Positions 4,520 to 5,325 of a stretch of 5,325 bases of DNA are shown here, in pieces. A model generated the notes under the pieces. It was not told where the DNA came from. It ran no database searches and saw only the letters and a list, made by a program, of their open reading frames with translations. Numbering within the stretch: the stretch's first letter is position 1; each line of letters opens with the position of its first letter. This stretch comes from Candidatus Egerieicola pullicola (GTDB lineage Bacteria > Bacillota > Clostridia > Oscillospirales > Ruminococcaceae): assembly GCA_018712465.1 (NCBI GenBank), contig DVGY01000134.1:1-5325 (forward strand), read 5' to 3'. Both the position numbers and the translations under genes were made by a program.

Positions 4520-5325
4520 TCACCTCTTCCCCTTTGTCATCTTCCCCACTGCTTCCACCAGCCGTTCCACCTCGGCGGGGGTGTTAAAAGCACCGATGCT
4601 GCACCGCACTGCTCCTTCCTCCAGGGTACCCAACTGGGCGTGGGCAGAGGGGGCACAGTGAAGGCCGCCTCGCAGGGCAAATCCCTTCTGCCCCAGTACA
4701 TTGGCGGCTTGTTGACTGGTGTAGCCGGCGATGTTAAACAGCATCAGCGGCATCCGCTCTCCCCCTCGGTAGCCCTGGGTGTACACCTGCACTCCGGGGA
4801 TCCGGCTCAACCCCTGCTCCAGCTTCCGACAGAGAGCCAGCTCCCGTTCCAAAGCAGCCTGCCCCAACTGTTTGCGCCAAACTACTCCTGCTCCCAGTCC
4901 CAGAATGCCGGGGGTGTTCAGGGTGCCGGGTTCCAAACGGTCGGGATAAAACTCCGGCATAGCCGGGTCGGCGCTGTTGCTGCCGGTGCCGCCGTAAAGT
5001 AGCGGGGGCAGCTGAGCATTTTCCCCTAGCAGCAGCACCCCGATCCCTGCTGGGCCGTAAAACCCCTTGTGCCCTGCCAAGCAAAGATAGTCGATGTGAT
5101 CCTGCTTCAAATTTAAGGGCAGACTACCTCCGGTTTGGGCGGCATCCACCGCAAAGGGCACTCCCATTCGATGGCACACCGCTCCAATCTCTCTCACCGG
5201 GAACACCTGGCCGGTGACGTTGGAGCCGTGGGTACACTCCACCAAGGCGGTGTCGGGACGGATCCGGCTGGCGATTCCCTCCACCAGATCCGCCCCAGTC
5301 CCCGGGACCTGTTCCCACCGCACCT
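4520..5325 (-). CDS. Cysteine desulfurase family protein (SufS/CsdA-like, class V aminotransferase fold), N-terminus outside window
   Basis: At least 268 residues are visible. Family members are about 380 aa, so roughly the first 110 lie beyond the right edge. PLP-enzyme marks are clear: THGSNVTG (codons near 5230), the cofactor-binding aspartate in VDAAQTGG, and LAGHKGFYGPAGIGVL, whose lysine (codon 5068-5066) forms the Schiff base with PLP. The conserved cysteine in LRGGLHCAP (codon 4657-4655) matches the R-x-G-x-H-C site of SufS-type (group II) enzymes, where it accepts the persulfide sulfur from L-cysteine. The protein therefore probably releases sulfur from cysteine to an acceptor in the cytoplasm. 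It best fits the stand-alone cysteine desulfurase family common in Clostridia. No suf or isc partner is visible. A separate promoter follows, so it is probably not in the leu transcript. Selenocysteine lyase or another class V activity cannot be excluded. Confidence 0.93.
   Translation of the reverse strand, partial: VRWEQVPGTGADLVEGIASRIRPDTALVECTHGSNVTGQVFPVREIGAVCHRMGVPFAVDAAQTGGSLPLNLKQDHIDYLCLAGHKGFYGPAGIGVLLLGENAQLPPLLYGGTGSNSADPAMPEFYPDRLEPGTLNTPGILGLGAGVVWRKQLGQAALERELALCRKLEQGLSRIPGVQVYTQGYRGGERMPLMLFNIAGYTSQQAANVLGQKGFALRGGLHCAPSAHAQLGTLEEGAVRCSIGAFNTPAEVERLVEAVGKMTKGKR

Noticed and set aside
4520..5325. Functional link between the cysteine desulfurase and the [4Fe-4S] enzyme LeuC
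   Set aside because: Chemically attractive, but a probable terminator, a strong promoter and a T-box separate them, so the window gives no evidence beyond proximity.

Overview
The window shows one complete stretch of a bacterial leucine-biosynthesis operon read entirely from the minus strand, with an upstream neighbour in the same direction. In transcription order (right to left) it holds the C-terminal 70% of a PLP-dependent cysteine desulfurase (5325 to 4520), an intergenic region with a strong promoter (4376 to 4348), a leucine T-box leader (about 4341 to 4044), leuA (3944 to 2286), a 439-bp spacer, leuC (1846 to 575), a 515-bp spacer, and the first 19 codons of leuD (59 to 1), which runs off the left edge.

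The organism is most likely a member of the Bacillota, class Clostridia. T-box riboswitches are typical of that phylum, LeuA is the long type-2 form, and LeuC is the short (about 420 aa) form that pairs with a short LeuD. The G/C-rich codon use together with many AT-rich or G-rich intergenic hairpins reminds me of gut Oscillospiraceae/Ruminococcaceae. That family-level placement is an inference only.

How the genes work together: LeuA condenses acetyl-CoA with 2-ketoisovalerate to 2-isopropylmalate, and LeuC plus LeuD isomerise this to 3-isopropylmalate. leuB is not in the window and may lie beyond leuD. Control is by transcription attenuation. The leader has every T-box part: a stem I with the GGUG loop and a plausible CUG (Leu) specifier, a stem IIA/B pseudoknot, stem III, a UGGUACC antiterminator bulge, and a competing terminator with seven Us. 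Uncharged tRNA-Leu should therefore permit leuA transcription.

The unusual part is the spacing. leu genes are normally packed tightly, but here leuA-leuC and leuC-leuD are separated by 439 and 515 bp without credible genes. Both spacers have the same plan: a G-rich hairpin element (A) soon after the upstream stop codon, shared short modules in the middle, and a 76-bp element (B, two mismatches between copies) just before a nearly identical ribosome binding site. The two differences between the B copies spare the predicted RNA structure in the leu mRNA sense. The leuC-leuD spacer is almost a chain of perfect stem-loops. This repeat-built spacer architecture is the best lead in the window. I see no CRISPR array, transposase, tRNA or rRNA gene, and no evidence of a defence or other novel protein system.
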